Shown here in pieces: positions 7,971 to 15,360 of a DNA stretch of 44,892 nt. Below the pieces are notes generated by a model. It was not told where the DNA came from, searched no databases, and saw only the letters and a program-made list of their open reading frames with translations. This DNA comes from Flammeovirga sp. SJP92. Its GTDB lineage: Bacteria > Bacteroidota > Bacteroidia > Cytophagales > Flammeovirgaceae. Position 1 is the first letter of the stretch. Each line of letters starts with the position of its first letter. The translations under genes were made by a program, and so were the position numbers. The stretch lies in NCBI RefSeq assembly GCF_001583495.1, contig NZ_LQAQ01000082.1:1-44892 (forward strand), given 5' to 3'.

Positions 7971-8477
7971 ATGGAAAATTACATTGATACGTTTGTAAAC
8001 ACTTATAATAATTATTTGACACTTGAGATGAATATATTTGATGATGTGAAATTAATTATTAAAACTGATTATGAAGGCGATAAGACAGCAATTGAATACT
8101 TTAGAAATGGTTTTGAGTTTCCGGCGAAATATGGATTTGTTGATTTTACTTTAACATTTTCAGAAATGGATTTTAATCATCAATATTACCACTTTGCTAA
8201 TCATAATAACTATAATTTATTTTATGTCTTAGATCGCCAATCAGGGGGTGTATATCTTTTGGACCTATCAGGGGAAATTAAAATGTGTTGTGGTATTGAT
8301 GCAGAATCTTTTTTTCGTTCAATGATAATCGTTATTGAAGCTGAAATACAAAAAAGCACATTAGGTGTATATGAACTCGATAGCTCTATTGTTGACAAAT
8401 ATTTCAAGGAATGTCTTGCATTGAATAATAATGATCCGTCAGTATCTGAGTTCTATGATTTAATATTATGTGTATGA
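7971..8477 (+). CDS. Hypothetical SUKH-like cytosolic protein
   Basis: A 168-residue acidic protein without signal peptide. Residues 80-122 (NLFYVLDRQSGGVYLLDLSGEIKMCCGIDAESFFRSM, read in parts) have the layout of SUKH-4-type immunity proteins: a strand ending in LD, a glycine turn with S/T-G-x-V-Y, then a strand and a helix starting at S/E-S-F-x-x-x-L/M. The C-terminal helix holds an alternating Asp/Glu pattern. Family assignment is by pattern only. It lies between the IS-split gene and the zinc-ribbon gene in the same orientation, with an about 115-bp spacer downstream and no complete R1 copy. Confidence 0.7.
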   Translation: MENYIDTFVNTYNNYLTLEMNIFDDVKLIIKTDYEGDKTAIEYFRNGFEFPAKYGFVDFTLTFSEMDFNHQYYHFANHNNYNLFYVLDRQSGGVYLLDLSGEIKMCCGIDAESFFRSMIIVIEAEIQKSTLGVYELDSSIVDKYFKECLALNNNDPSVSEFYDLILCV

Positions 8478-8593
8478 TCATTGTTGCAGTCTGTAAAGTT
8501 AAGTTGATACTTTTAATTATTTAGAGTTATGATTTAAATGTCTTTCTAATATCACCTAGAACAGAGCAGAAATTAAAATATATATTAAGAATA

Positions 8594-8992
8594 ATGAGTC
8601 AATTAAAATGTAAATGTGGTAACGTGCTATCTGATGTGTCAGATAGCTTACCCTATAAAGGTGAGATAATACCAGATCGAGCTTTTTATAATTTCTTAGA
8701 TAAAGTAGAAAACTTTATTGAGACATTAATTGAGGCAACAAATTCAGGTAAAAGGATTGAGTGGATAAGAAAGCATTTTTCATCCCTTTCTTATCCAGAA
8801 GATTTAGATGACACCCAAATGTTATGTGATATTCATGGCAACTATTATTCAAAGATTAAAAAAGATATTTATCAGTGTGATAAGTGTAACCGTCTCTGGA
8901 TTCAACAAAATAATACGGAGACATTTATTTCATTTGTCCCTGAATCTGATGGTGATGAATGGAGTAATGTGTTGCTTCCTTCATCTACTTGA
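8594..8992 (+). CDS. Zinc-ribbon protein of unknown function
   Basis: A 132-residue cytosolic protein. The start MSQLKCKCGNVLSDVSDSLP carries C-x-C-G, and a second pair C-D-K-C lies near residue 96 (YQCDKCNRLWIQ), with an extra Cys78-His80 (LCDIHG) between them; together these could bind one zinc ion. The middle is a helix (AFYNFLDKVENFIETLIEA). Proteins with this N-terminal CxCG and a late CxxC pair are common small genes in Bacteroidota and Bacillota accessory loci, but I know of no assigned function. It is followed by the GTTTGTAACTTA tail (9027-9038). Confidence 0.75.
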   Translation: MSQLKCKCGNVLSDVSDSLPYKGEIIPDRAFYNFLDKVENFIETLIEATNSGKRIEWIRKHFSSLSYPEDLDDTQMLCDIHGNYYSKIKKDIYQCDKCNRLWIQQNNTETFISFVPESDGDEWSNVLLPSST

Positions 8993-9067
8993 TTTTGAGT
9001 GAAATATGGAGTTTTAACTTAAAATGTTTGTAACTTATTACAATAAAAAATTCAATTTCAAGATCAA

Positions 9068-9265
9068 ATGAACTCTCAACTCTTCAATATAAAGCATCAG
9101 ATAATAATAACTTTTAATGTTAATTCTGTGATACTTTTATTTATAAAATATAGTTTAGGGAATAAGAAATCAAAAGATGTTTTAACTGGTAAAAGAAGCA
9201 ATTTAGAACATGTTGGAGTTAGCTATTCTTCTCTAGTAAAAAACATCTATCCAATATACCACTGA
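9068..9265 (+). CDS. Doubtful short ORF
   Basis: A 65-codon frame with ATG start, no recognisable domain and an unstructured composition rich in Ile, Asn and Ser. The sequence around it (8993-9521) otherwise holds only the GTTTGTAACTTA tail and, near 9437-9457, a decayed piece of the R1 right hairpin (CTTTCGGCTTAACAC). It may be a remnant of a cassette or chance. Confidence 0.2.
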   Translation: MNSQLFNIKHQIIITFNVNSVILLFIKYSLGNKKSKDVLTGKRSNLEHVGVSYSSLVKNIYPIYH

Positions 9266-9521
9266 AATAGTGATAAAATAGGTTGCTTTTTGATCGTATC
9301 AGGTGTGAGTTATAGCCATTATGAATTTTTTTTAGTTAGTTATTTCATCAAATTAAGTAGTCAAGAAGTTGAAAATGTAGTGTTTTTGTATTTTAAGTCT
9401 CAGACATGAATCAGTGTGGAAGTTCTTAGTGAAACCTTTCGGCTTAACACAAAGAATAGTGAGGGATGATCATATTCACAGTGGATTAAATCATTAATTT
9501 TCAATCATTAAATATTTGAAT

Positions 9522-10028
9522 ATGTTTATATTAATAATAATATCTCTATTTTTCAATGTGAAAAATTATACACAAAATGATTGTGTTTTAAACCTGAAAA
9601 ATTATCATGTTAAAGAAATTTCTACCGGTGAAATAAATGTTATAAAATTTAACTTCAAAAAAGAGGAAATACATAAAAAAGATTATTGTAGTTTTTTCCA
9701 AAAAAGAGACATTTCACTTAGAAATGGTTACCTTTTAGGTAAACTTAGTACACTTACAGACAATACCGTTTTATTAATATATGATTACTATGAAGGGAGA
9801 GCATCAGACATTTATGCTTATTCTTACGATAAAAAAGGATACTTAATAGATATTCTTAATCTTTCAAGTGAAGAATATGAAAAATATGATTATACGTTAA
9901 TAGATTACGACTCACAAAATTTCCAGGTGATAACAGTCCATGAAGATTATATCAAAGGAATAGAGGTTGCTCGTGATACTACAAGTTACACCTTAAGTGT
10001 TGATGGTTTATTTATAAAAAATAAATAG
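9522..10028 (+). CDS. Hypothetical secreted protein
   Basis: A 168-residue protein read from ATG 9522 (a TTG at 9516 is in frame). Residues 1-12 are strongly hydrophobic (MFILIIISLFF) and are followed by NVKNYTQ-N, a likely Sec signal peptide cut near residue 18-20. The mature part starts with a conserved-looking NDCVLNL and is rich in beta-prone residues with many Tyr and Asp (LLIYDYYEGRASDIYAYS). No family recognised. It is followed 12 bp later by the best-preserved R1 copy. A periplasmic or surface role is likely; an immunity role against a periplasmic toxin is possible but inferred. Confidence 0.7.
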   Translation: MFILIIISLFFNVKNYTQNDCVLNLKNYHVKEISTGEINVIKFNFKKEEIHKKDYCSFFQKRDISLRNGYLLGKLSTLTDNTVLLIYDYYEGRASDIYAYSYDKKGYLIDILNLSSEEYEKYDYTLIDYDSQNFQVITVHEDYIKGIEVARDTTSYTLSVDGLFIKNK

Positions 10029-10040
10029 TGAACCCTTCTT

Positions 10041-10264
10041 CTGGCGCAAGTGTTAAGCCGATAGGCGTCACTTGTGTCTAACAATCGGAAAAGTCTCCCG
10101 ACTTCCGAGTCAACAGAACAAAAAAACTTGGAGGATAGAATTACAAATTCTATAAATCCTTTTATCAGTAAAAAATTGACCATTAATTTGTGGGGTAGGG
10201 AGTCTACAGACTCCGTCCAAATATAGACACAAGTGACGCCTTCGGCTTAACACTTGCGCCAGTG
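10041..10264 (+). repeat. R1 structured intergenic repeat, copy c (most complete)
   Basis: A 224-bp reference copy. The ends form an inverted repeat of about 38 bp: CTGGCGCAAGTGTTAAGCC at 10041 against GGCTTAACACTTGCGCCAG at 10245-10263. Each end also folds by itself: AAGTG...GCC-GATA-GGC...CACTT on the left and AAGTG-AC-GCC-TTC-GGC-TTAA-CACTT on the right. Between them lie AAAGTCTCCCGACTT, the conserved core, and a palindrome GGAGTCT-AC-AGACTCC (10199-10214). Confidence 0.85.
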
Positions 10265-10310
10265 GGGGTATTGCAAAGGAAAACAATGATGTAACTTATA
10301 TATTGTAAAT

Positions 10311-11063
10311 ATGAATAGACTCTTATATTTAATACTAATCTTATTACATACTCAAACTTTAAACTATAGTATGGCTCAAACAAAATTGAATACTGATTCT
10401 AGATATTCTATAACTATCTTTGATAAGGATAAATTTAATACTGATTATTTAAACCATATAAAAGAAGTAATAGATGGTAAAGGATTTTCAGAAATAACCA
10501 AAATGCACGGTTCCTTAAATAATCGTGATAATGATTATATAACTTTTTTGAATCATTATAATAGAAGGTATAGTGAAGACCATAAAGAATTTTTTTTGGC
10601 TAGTTATGAAGATATAATGTATAAAACTCAACAATCAGGTTGGAGTATTTCAAATCCCAAAGATTCATTTTTATTATGGTCTATTGTTGAATATGGTCGA
10701 TACTATCATGCCTCTTATTTTCAGGAAAGTTGGTATTGCGAACCTTCAATTGAATTTTCTCAAGATTTTTTAGAAAAGATATTTACAGAACTTCAATTTG
10801 AAATGTACTTTAAGAATCCATCTAGTTGTCAAAATGATTACACCAATTTGTATCATGGTTATATGGATTTTGATGTTGATGGTATGATGACTTTTATTTA
10901 TCAGCTAACGCCTGAGATGGCTATAGAATTAAAAGAGCAATTACAAAAGAATAAACATTTAGTTGATGAATATTTAAACTTTGAAGTAGAAATGCTTGAA
11001 AAAATATTAGATCTAACGATTGAAGATGAAAGTATTATTTTAGTGTATGAATATTTTGATTGA
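10311..11063 (+). CDS. Hypothetical secreted protein
   Basis: A 250-residue protein with an N-terminal signal peptide (NRLLYLILILLHTQTLNYSMAQ, cut after MAQ near residue 23). The mature part is mostly helical. Short motifs that may help identification: LWSIVEYGRYYHASYF at about 123-138, a pair of Cys residues (one near residue 143 and one near 172) that could form a disulfide, and an acidic C-terminal helix. I do not recognise the family, although the layout recalls DUF4375-like helical proteins. It is separated by only 6 bp from the next gene, so the two form a bicistronic unit inside one repeat-bounded cassette. Confidence 0.75.
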   Translation: MNRLLYLILILLHTQTLNYSMAQTKLNTDSRYSITIFDKDKFNTDYLNHIKEVIDGKGFSEITKMHGSLNNRDNDYITFLNHYNRRYSEDHKEFFLASYEDIMYKTQQSGWSISNPKDSFLLWSIVEYGRYYHASYFQESWYCEPSIEFSQDFLEKIFTELQFEMYFKNPSSCQNDYTNLYHGYMDFDVDGMMTFIYQLTPEMAIELKEQLQKNKHLVDEYLNFEVEMLEKILDLTIEDESIILVYEYFD

Positions 11064-11069
11064 TCTAAT

Positions 11070-11630
11070 ATGAATTTAAGGGAACTTTCACAGGAAATTT
11101 ATAGCAATGCTTCAGAAAAAGCATATTTTTATCCGGTTGATAGAAATTTTATACAGATCTATTTAGGTCGCATAAGATTATGCAATAATTTTGAATTTAT
11201 AATATACAATCTTAATAATTACCCCGAGACTTATTCAGTTCAATTACTGACTTGTATACCTGAAATATATGAAGAATTTTCTTTGAATGATTGGAGCGAA
11301 ATATTAACTAGATCCTCAACTTTTGGCGTTTTCTCAGCAATCGAATTTTTATTTAAGTATCTAGAAATAAATGCATTTAAGTTATATTTTGATTTGCCTC
11401 AAGTATCAATTAAAGATAAAAAAACAGTTGTCGATTATTTTGTAGAATGTGGAATGTTCTTATTTAAGGATGAAGATGACTATCAAGATTTTGAAGAAGG
11501 ATATTTGGCTGAACTGAATACATTAATTTCAATAAAGGAAAAAATGTTAATTAATAGTAAACTATATTCAGCATTTACTCAAAAAAAAGATTTATATACA
11601 TATTTAGATGATTATAAACAAAAGGCATAG
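11070..11630 (+). CDS. Hypothetical cytosolic protein
   Basis: A 186-residue acidic helical protein, no signal peptide. It lies 6 bp after the preceding secreted-protein gene and is probably co-translated with it, so the two may form a functional pair (one periplasmic, one cytosolic). Motifs visible are a run of alternating aromatic residues (AYFYPVDRNFIQIYLG) near the start, an internal SSTFGVFSAIEFLFKYLEI helix and a Lys-rich C-terminus. I do not recognise the family. It is followed by an R2 hairpin and R1 copy d. Confidence 0.7.
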   Translation: MNLRELSQEIYSNASEKAYFYPVDRNFIQIYLGRIRLCNNFEFIIYNLNNYPETYSVQLLTCIPEIYEEFSLNDWSEILTRSSTFGVFSAIEFLFKYLEINAFKLYFDLPQVSIKDKKTVVDYFVECGMFLFKDEDDYQDFEEGYLAELNTLISIKEKMLINSKLYSAFTQKKDLYTYLDDYKQKA

Positions 11631-11660
11631 TCTCTCTATTCTGAGGTATTGCCTTTCTTT

Positions 11661-11882
11661 GTTCGTCATGTGACGCGTTTAGGTTATTACGAACACCTCC
11701 TCAATAAAATAAATGCTTTTACTTTTGAACTAACAGAACAAAAATCTTCAAGATAGAATTACAAATTTTATAAATCCTTTTATCAGTAAATATTGACCAT
11801 TAATTTGTGGGGTAGGGAGTCTACAGACTCCTTCAAAATATAGACACAAGTGACACTTTCGGCTTAACATTTGTGTCTTTTG
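11661..11882 (+). repeat. R2 hairpin joined to R1 core, copy d
   Basis: Here the R1 left hairpin is replaced by the R2-type stem GTTCG (11661-11665) / CGAAC (11690-11694) around a loop with TGACGCGTTTAGG. This is followed by the R1 core from CTAACAGAAC, the palindrome GGAGTCT-AC-AGACTCC, and a right hairpin with AAGTG-ACACTTTCGGCTTAA-CATTT. It shows that R1 and R2 are interchangeable parts of one family. Confidence 0.7.
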
Positions 11883-11981
11883 GAAGAGATGAAATTTTTT
11901 TATTCAGAAGTTAGTGACCATTTGATACAGTATATTTTTTACTTGTAGTAGATCATAGTCATTCTGAATTGTAAAACTATT

Positions 11982-12425
11982 ATGCATATGAAGTTTATTT
12001 ATTCTCTCGTAATCCTTTTAGCAATATTTTCAAGTAGTTCTGCATTCAATCCATATATCCCCCCTTGGGTGAGAATACTAATAAATGAGAAGGAAATAAT
12101 ATTATCTGAAGAAGAGAAACTTACAATTAGCTTATTAGATATCGATAATGATAATAAGATGGAAGCAGTTTTTTTTAGAAAGAATAGCTTTATCCTTTTA
12201 AAGAAAAATGGAGAAGTAAAAGAATATACAAGTATTGTTGATTTTGAAGGAAATATTCTAGATGATTTTAGTTGGGTAGATTTTTGGTATGTAGATGATC
12301 AGTTACATGTTGATTATGATCCCTATTTCACTTCACAAGGACAAGTATTACATTTGATAAAAGAAAGTAGTGGGACAATAACTATATATTTTGAAAATAA
12401 TGAAATTAGGTGGTACGGAATTTAG
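11982..12425 (+). CDS. Small secreted protein with Asp-rich loop
   Basis: A 147-residue protein; ATG 11982 or ATG 11988 can start it. Residues 4-22 form a signal peptide (KFIYSLVILLAIFSSSSAF), after which the mature chain begins NPYIPPW. The motif LDIDNDNKMEAVFF near residue 51 has the D-x-D-x-D/N calcium-loop spacing and resembles GDIDNDGKLDFLFD in the lipoprotein at 611-1534, so both may share a propeller- or FG-GAP-like repeat unit. The rest is strand-rich with many Trp and Tyr. Function unknown; the product should be periplasmic or surface exposed. R1 copy e follows after about 80 bp. Confidence 0.7.
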   Translation: MHMKFIYSLVILLAIFSSSSAFNPYIPPWVRILINEKEIILSEEEKLTISLLDIDNDNKMEAVFFRKNSFILLKKNGEVKEYTSIVDFEGNILDDFSWVDFWYVDDQLHVDYDPYFTSQGQVLHLIKESSGTITIYFENNEIRWYGI

Positions 12426-12506
12426 TTCCTTCACTGTTTTAGGGTAAAGTGTTAGTTTCCTCCTGAACTATGGTTTTCGAATAGTTTCAATTTTTAAATA
12501 ACCTCA

Positions 12507-12712
12507 TTGGCACATGTGTTAAGCTATTACTTCTGTCTAACAATCGGTGAAGTTTCCCTATTTCCGAGCCAAAAATCTTCAAGATAGAATTACAAATTCC
12601 ATAAATCCTTTTATCAGTAAATATTGACTATTAATTTGTTGGGTAGGGAGTCTTCAGACTCCCTCCAAATATAGACACAAGTGACGCCTTCGGCTTAACA
12701 CTTGCGCCAGTT
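12507..12712 (+). repeat. R1 structured intergenic repeat, copy e
   Basis: Left end GGCACATGTGTTAAGC is degraded; the core (AAAAATCTTCAAGATAGAAT, TTTTATCAGTAA), the palindrome GGGAGTCT-TC-AGACTCCC (12645-12662) and the right hairpin AAGTG-ACGCCTTCGGCTTAA-CACTT followed by GCGCCAG are intact. Confidence 0.75.
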
Positions 12713-12770
12713 GGATAGATAGTATAGAATTTATCAGGTTGATAAAAAAGGAAATCAAATATTTTTAGAT

Positions 12771-12875
12771 ATGAAAATAAGAAAGTTTTTAAAAGATATT
12801 AATCTTTTAAAAAGTCAATTGGATGAGAAATATAATCATCAAAAATCACTTAAGGATTGGAATATTGACTATTAA
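12771..12875 (+). pseudogene. Gene start truncated by an R1 repeat
   Basis: ATG 12771 opens a 34-codon frame: the first 30 or so residues (MKIRKFLKDINLLKSQLDEK...KDWN) look like a natural amphipathic N-terminal helix, and the last three codons and the stop come from the repeat (ATTGACTATTAA). The gene's body has been replaced by R1 copy f. The pattern I-x-x-LK-x-x-LD...DWN faintly recalls the N-terminus of Fic-domain proteins; this is a guess. The remainder of 12426-13073 holds only repeats. Confidence 0.4.
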
Positions 12876-12945
12876 TTTGTGGGGTAGGGGGTCTACAGAC
12901 TCCTTCAAAATATAGACACTAATGGCAACTTCGGCTTAACTTACT
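12862..12945 (+). repeat. R1 repeat, right half only, copy f
   Basis: It begins abruptly at ATTGACTATTAATTTGTGGGG within the truncated gene, with palindrome GGGGTCT-AC-AGACTCC, then AGACACTAATGGCAACTTCGGCTTAAC. The left half of R1 is missing and the gene fragment takes its place, so the junction marks either an insertion or a deletion end point. Confidence 0.7.
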
Positions 12946-13073
12946 CTCCGTGTAAATGTAGCTATTCCATTTATTTTTGTAGAGATGTTTTTAATCAAAG
13001 TTTAGAACTTAAAAAGTTCTATTGTTATAAACCATGATAAAGTCTATTGCACAGGATAAATTTAAAAAAAATT

Positions 13074-13739
13074 ATGAAAAATATAGTTCTATTTCAACTA
13101 ATGTTAATGTTGTTTGTTATTAGTTGTGTTAATGAATCACATGATAGCAAAAGACGTACAATAAATATCAATAGACATGTAAATCCAATGTATAATAGAA
13201 TCTCAAACATAGTTGACACATTGGATATTGAAAACATTAATACGTTTTTTGATTTATCTAAATATATAAATGACCCTACTTATTTTAATAAATATCCTAA
13301 ACTATCAGAAGAAGAAATTAATACACTTAACCTTGTAAAACTTAAAGATGAAAATCACTATTACTGTTATTACTCTACATTAGAAACAAATTCTGATTCA
13401 TTAATTGCATTTACGGTAATAAAAAATACATTTAAACATAAAAATTCAATTCATCAAACTTTGCATACTCTTCATAAGCATAATGATGTAGTGACTAATT
13501 TAGAGCTTAGTGCTTTTGGAGCCGATTTTTTATGGTCTCTGCAAAAGTCGTCTATATTGAATTTAGATTCAACTTTAGAAATATCACAAACTGAGGTTCT
13601 AGAATCTGAGAAAATGAAAAATGGAAAAGATATTATAGAACAGGAAATAACAAAAGACTATTATAAATATAAAATGAATAAAGATTTTTCATTCACTCTA
13701 CTAGAAGAAAAAGCTGATACTATTTTAATATCTAATTAA
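13074..13739 (+). CDS. Hypothetical lipoprotein
   Basis: ATG 13074 gives 221 residues; an in-frame TTG at 13047 would place nine residues before the signal peptide and is less likely. The start MKNIVLFQLMLMLFVISCVN is a lipoprotein signal with lipobox VISC (Cys18). Mature residues include INRHVNPMYNRI and a mixed alpha/beta body with AFTVIKNTFKHKNSIHQTLH. The family is not recognised. Downstream (13745 on) is the long repeat-rich gap, including a likely terminator. It may be an outer- or inner-membrane-anchored immunity or accessory protein; this is only suggested by setting. Confidence 0.75.
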   Translation: MKNIVLFQLMLMLFVISCVNESHDSKRRTININRHVNPMYNRISNIVDTLDIENINTFFDLSKYINDPTYFNKYPKLSEEEINTLNLVKLKDENHYYCYYSTLETNSDSLIAFTVIKNTFKHKNSIHQTLHTLHKHNDVVTNLELSAFGADFLWSLQKSSILNLDSTLEISQTEVLESEKMKNGKDIIEQEITKDYYKYKMNKDFSFTLLEEKADTILISN

Positions 13740-13829
13740 GTAGGGATCGCTACTGTTGGTCAAGTCTAGTGATAGCATCATTTCGAACTCGTGTATTGTT
13801 ATAGTCTTTTACAAACAACAATAAAACTC

Positions 13830-13866
13830 AAGCCAATCAACCCTCACATAGATTGGCTTGTTTGTA
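13830..13866 (+). terminator. Probable rho-independent terminator
   Basis: AAGCCAATC (13830-13838) pairs with GATTGGCTT (13851-13859) across a 12-base loop, followed by GTTTGTAT. A close copy with a longer stem is at 18080-18115 and a weaker one near 2522-2548, each in the same module. Confidence 0.6.
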
Positions 13867-13944
13867 TATAACAATTAGCATATGGTTTGAAATAAGCATG
13901 CTACCGAATAAAATCAATCCGTTTTGTAGTAATTACGCATTAAA

Positions 13945-14059
13945 ACCATGCAAGTGCTAGGATTTAAACCATGTACGTAGTAGCACTTACAGTGTGTAAG
14001 TCCTAGGACTCACACTCCGTACGTCCCGGCATGTACAGTGTGTACGTGCTGGGATGTAC
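13945..14059. repeat. Five tandem degenerate 23-bp units
   Basis: Five contiguous units of exactly 23 bp start at 13945, 13968, 13991, 14014 and 14037. Shared positions are an initial A, a central GTACGT or GTAAGT at bases 6-11, C/GCT-A/GG-GA in the middle and a TAC/CAC/TAA end. Units 3 and 5 are the most alike (AGTGTGTAMGTSCTRGGA). Two approximate related units lie near 2634-2680. No spacers, so it is not a CRISPR. Confidence 0.75.
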
Positions 14060-14138
14060 TATTGCAATACTTTATCTGCTAGAAAGAAGTTGTCCCATAC
14101 TTATGGGAAAGAGGGTATCATAGTAATGGGAAAAGGTG

Positions 14139-14177
14139 TCCCCTATATATGGGAAACTCTTTCCCATGTATAGGGGA
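14139..14177. repeat. Strong 18-bp hairpin
   Basis: TCCCCTATATATGGGAAA (14139-14156) pairs with 14160-14177 with one T-G wobble and a 3-base loop CTC. The flanks repeat the same words (CCCATACTTATGGGAAA near 14096-14110, AATGGGAAAAGG near 14125, CTTTCCCC near 14183), which points to a small cluster of GGGAAA/TTTCCC dyads. Confidence 0.7.
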
Positions 14178-14191
14178 ATGAGCTTTCCCCT

Positions 14192-14400
14192 CTGACTCAA
14201 GTATGAAGCCGGTACTTGTGTTTAACAATCGGGAAAGTCTTTCGACTTCGAGCTAACAACACAGAAATCTTCAAGAAAGAAATGTATTCCATAAATCCTT
14301 TCATCAGTAAAAATTGACCATTAATGTCTAAATTAGGAAGTCAACGCACTCCTTCCTAATTTAGACATTAATGGTAGCTTCAGTTGAGCAGTTGTGTTGG
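14192..14400 (+). repeat. R1 structured intergenic repeat, copy g, with a 23-bp perfect stem
   Basis: Left hairpin CAAGTA-TGAAGCCGG-TACTTG and a GGAAAGTCTTTCGACTTCG segment are followed by the core. In place of the usual GGAGTCT palindrome there is a perfect inverted repeat 14318-14340 / 14352-14374 (starts CCATTAATGTCTAAATTAGG) with an 11-base loop. The right end is decayed (GTTGAGCAGTTGTG). Confidence 0.75.
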
Positions 14401-14484
14401 GGGTAACTTGATGTTTAGTCAAATATAGTAGGCCCACCTTTATATTATTACCTTGGCTGATGATGATATTTGAACAAGTATGAT

Positions 14485-14976
14485 ATGAAATTAACGCAAA
14501 ACAGTATTAGTATAATTTTAAATCCTCAAGGAGAAAAAACGAGTATAACTTTTTTAGAGAGAGAACAAGCTATTTTATTACTAAATGTTGAAAGTGGCAG
14601 TGTATTTAGTTATAAATGTGAAAGACCAATCTACAAATTAAAAAATAATAAAATCTTATATGTTTATTTTATTGACGGTTCATCTATCTTATTTGATAAT
14701 GTTGATGATTTTAAGAAAGTATTTGGCAACAAAATTAAATATGATTGCACATTAGTTAGTGGTACAAATAGACAGGTTATCAGTTATTTCTACGAATTAA
14801 AAAAAGAATTTTTGGTTGAAATATTTGATGAATTTGATTTTGTTGAATCAGATGGTTTTGAAGAAATTTACCAGAATAAATCCAGAAACTTTTTAATAAA
14901 GCATAAAGGTAAATGGATTATGAGTTTATGGTTTCCAGATACTAAATCTTTAGAATTATATTTAAACCAAGCTTAA
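14485..14976 (+). CDS. Hypothetical cytosolic protein
   Basis: ATG 14485 gives 163 residues; an in-frame TTG at 14470 adds five. The first third is strand-rich (SISIILNPQGEKTSITFLEREQ), the middle has GSVFSYKCERP and the end is helical (TKSLELYLNQA). A Trp pair near the C-terminus (KGKWIMSLWFPD) is conserved-looking. No signal peptide. I do not recognise the family. Its stop codon lies within the beginning of R1 copy h (GCTTAATTAAGCCGATACTTG), so gene and repeat are directly fused, as would follow if repeat and gene move as one unit. Confidence 0.7.
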   Translation: MKLTQNSISIILNPQGEKTSITFLEREQAILLLNVESGSVFSYKCERPIYKLKNNKILYVYFIDGSSILFDNVDDFKKVFGNKIKYDCTLVSGTNRQVISYFYELKKEFLVEIFDEFDFVESDGFEEIYQNKSRNFLIKHKGKWIMSLWFPDTKSLELYLNQA

Positions 14977-15175
14977 TTAAGCCGATACTTGTGCATAACA
15001 ATTGGGGAGACCTCCTGACTTTTGAGCTAACAGTACAAAAATTTTCAAGAAAGAATTACAAATTTTATAAATTCTTTTATCAGTAAATATTGACCATTAA
15101 TTTGTTGAGAAGGGAGTCTGGAACCCTTCGAGATATAGACACTAATGGCAACTTCGGCTTAACATTTGTACCTGT
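14974..15175 (+). repeat. R1 structured intergenic repeat, copy h
   Basis: It starts at the stop codon of the preceding gene (TTAAGCCGATACTTGTG), continues with the core (CTAACAGTACAAAAATTTTCAAG, TTTTATCAGTAAATATTGACC) and ends with the right hairpin AATG-GCAACTTCGGCTTAA-CATT, whose stem differs from other copies but still pairs. Confidence 0.7.
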
Positions 15176-15250
15176 GAGATAATTAGTAAAAACACACTCA
15201 AAATAAAGAAAGCAAGCAATAAAAACTATATTAAAAGAACTCATATAATT

Positions 15251-15300
15251 ATGGAGTGGAGTATTAAAGAAGCGATCATTGAACAATTAAGAGCAAGATT
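15251..15300 (+). pseudogene. 5' stub of a 234-codon gene split by IS copy 2
   Basis: ATG 15251 encodes MEWSIKEAIIEQLRAR plus the start of a Leu codon, then the IS begins at 15301. The target AGATT (15296-15300) is repeated exactly at 16685-16689, and the frame resumes with A 16690 and TCT CAT TAT (Ser-His-Tyr). Rejoined length is 17 + 217 = 234 residues. Only the N-terminal helix is on this side. Confidence 0.75.
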
Positions 15301-15360
15301 ATAGTTACCCCATCAAAACGGACTGCAATCTAAATTAATAATTAAGTAAATTGCAGTGTT

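Noticed and set aside
9986-10183. Minus-strand ORF across R1 copy c (and a similar one at 17380-17577)
   Set aside because: Both are antisense readings of the repeat itself; they are open because the repeat is, and similar peptides arise only from the repeated DNA.
10041-10264. R1 repeats as integron attC sites
   Set aside because: The ends contain GTTAAGC and GCTTAAC, which match the seven-base core words, but in inside-out order, and no integron integrase or attI is in the window. The comparison is kept only as an analogy.
13945-14059. CRISPR array
   Set aside because: The 23-bp units are contiguous without spacers and there are no cas genes.
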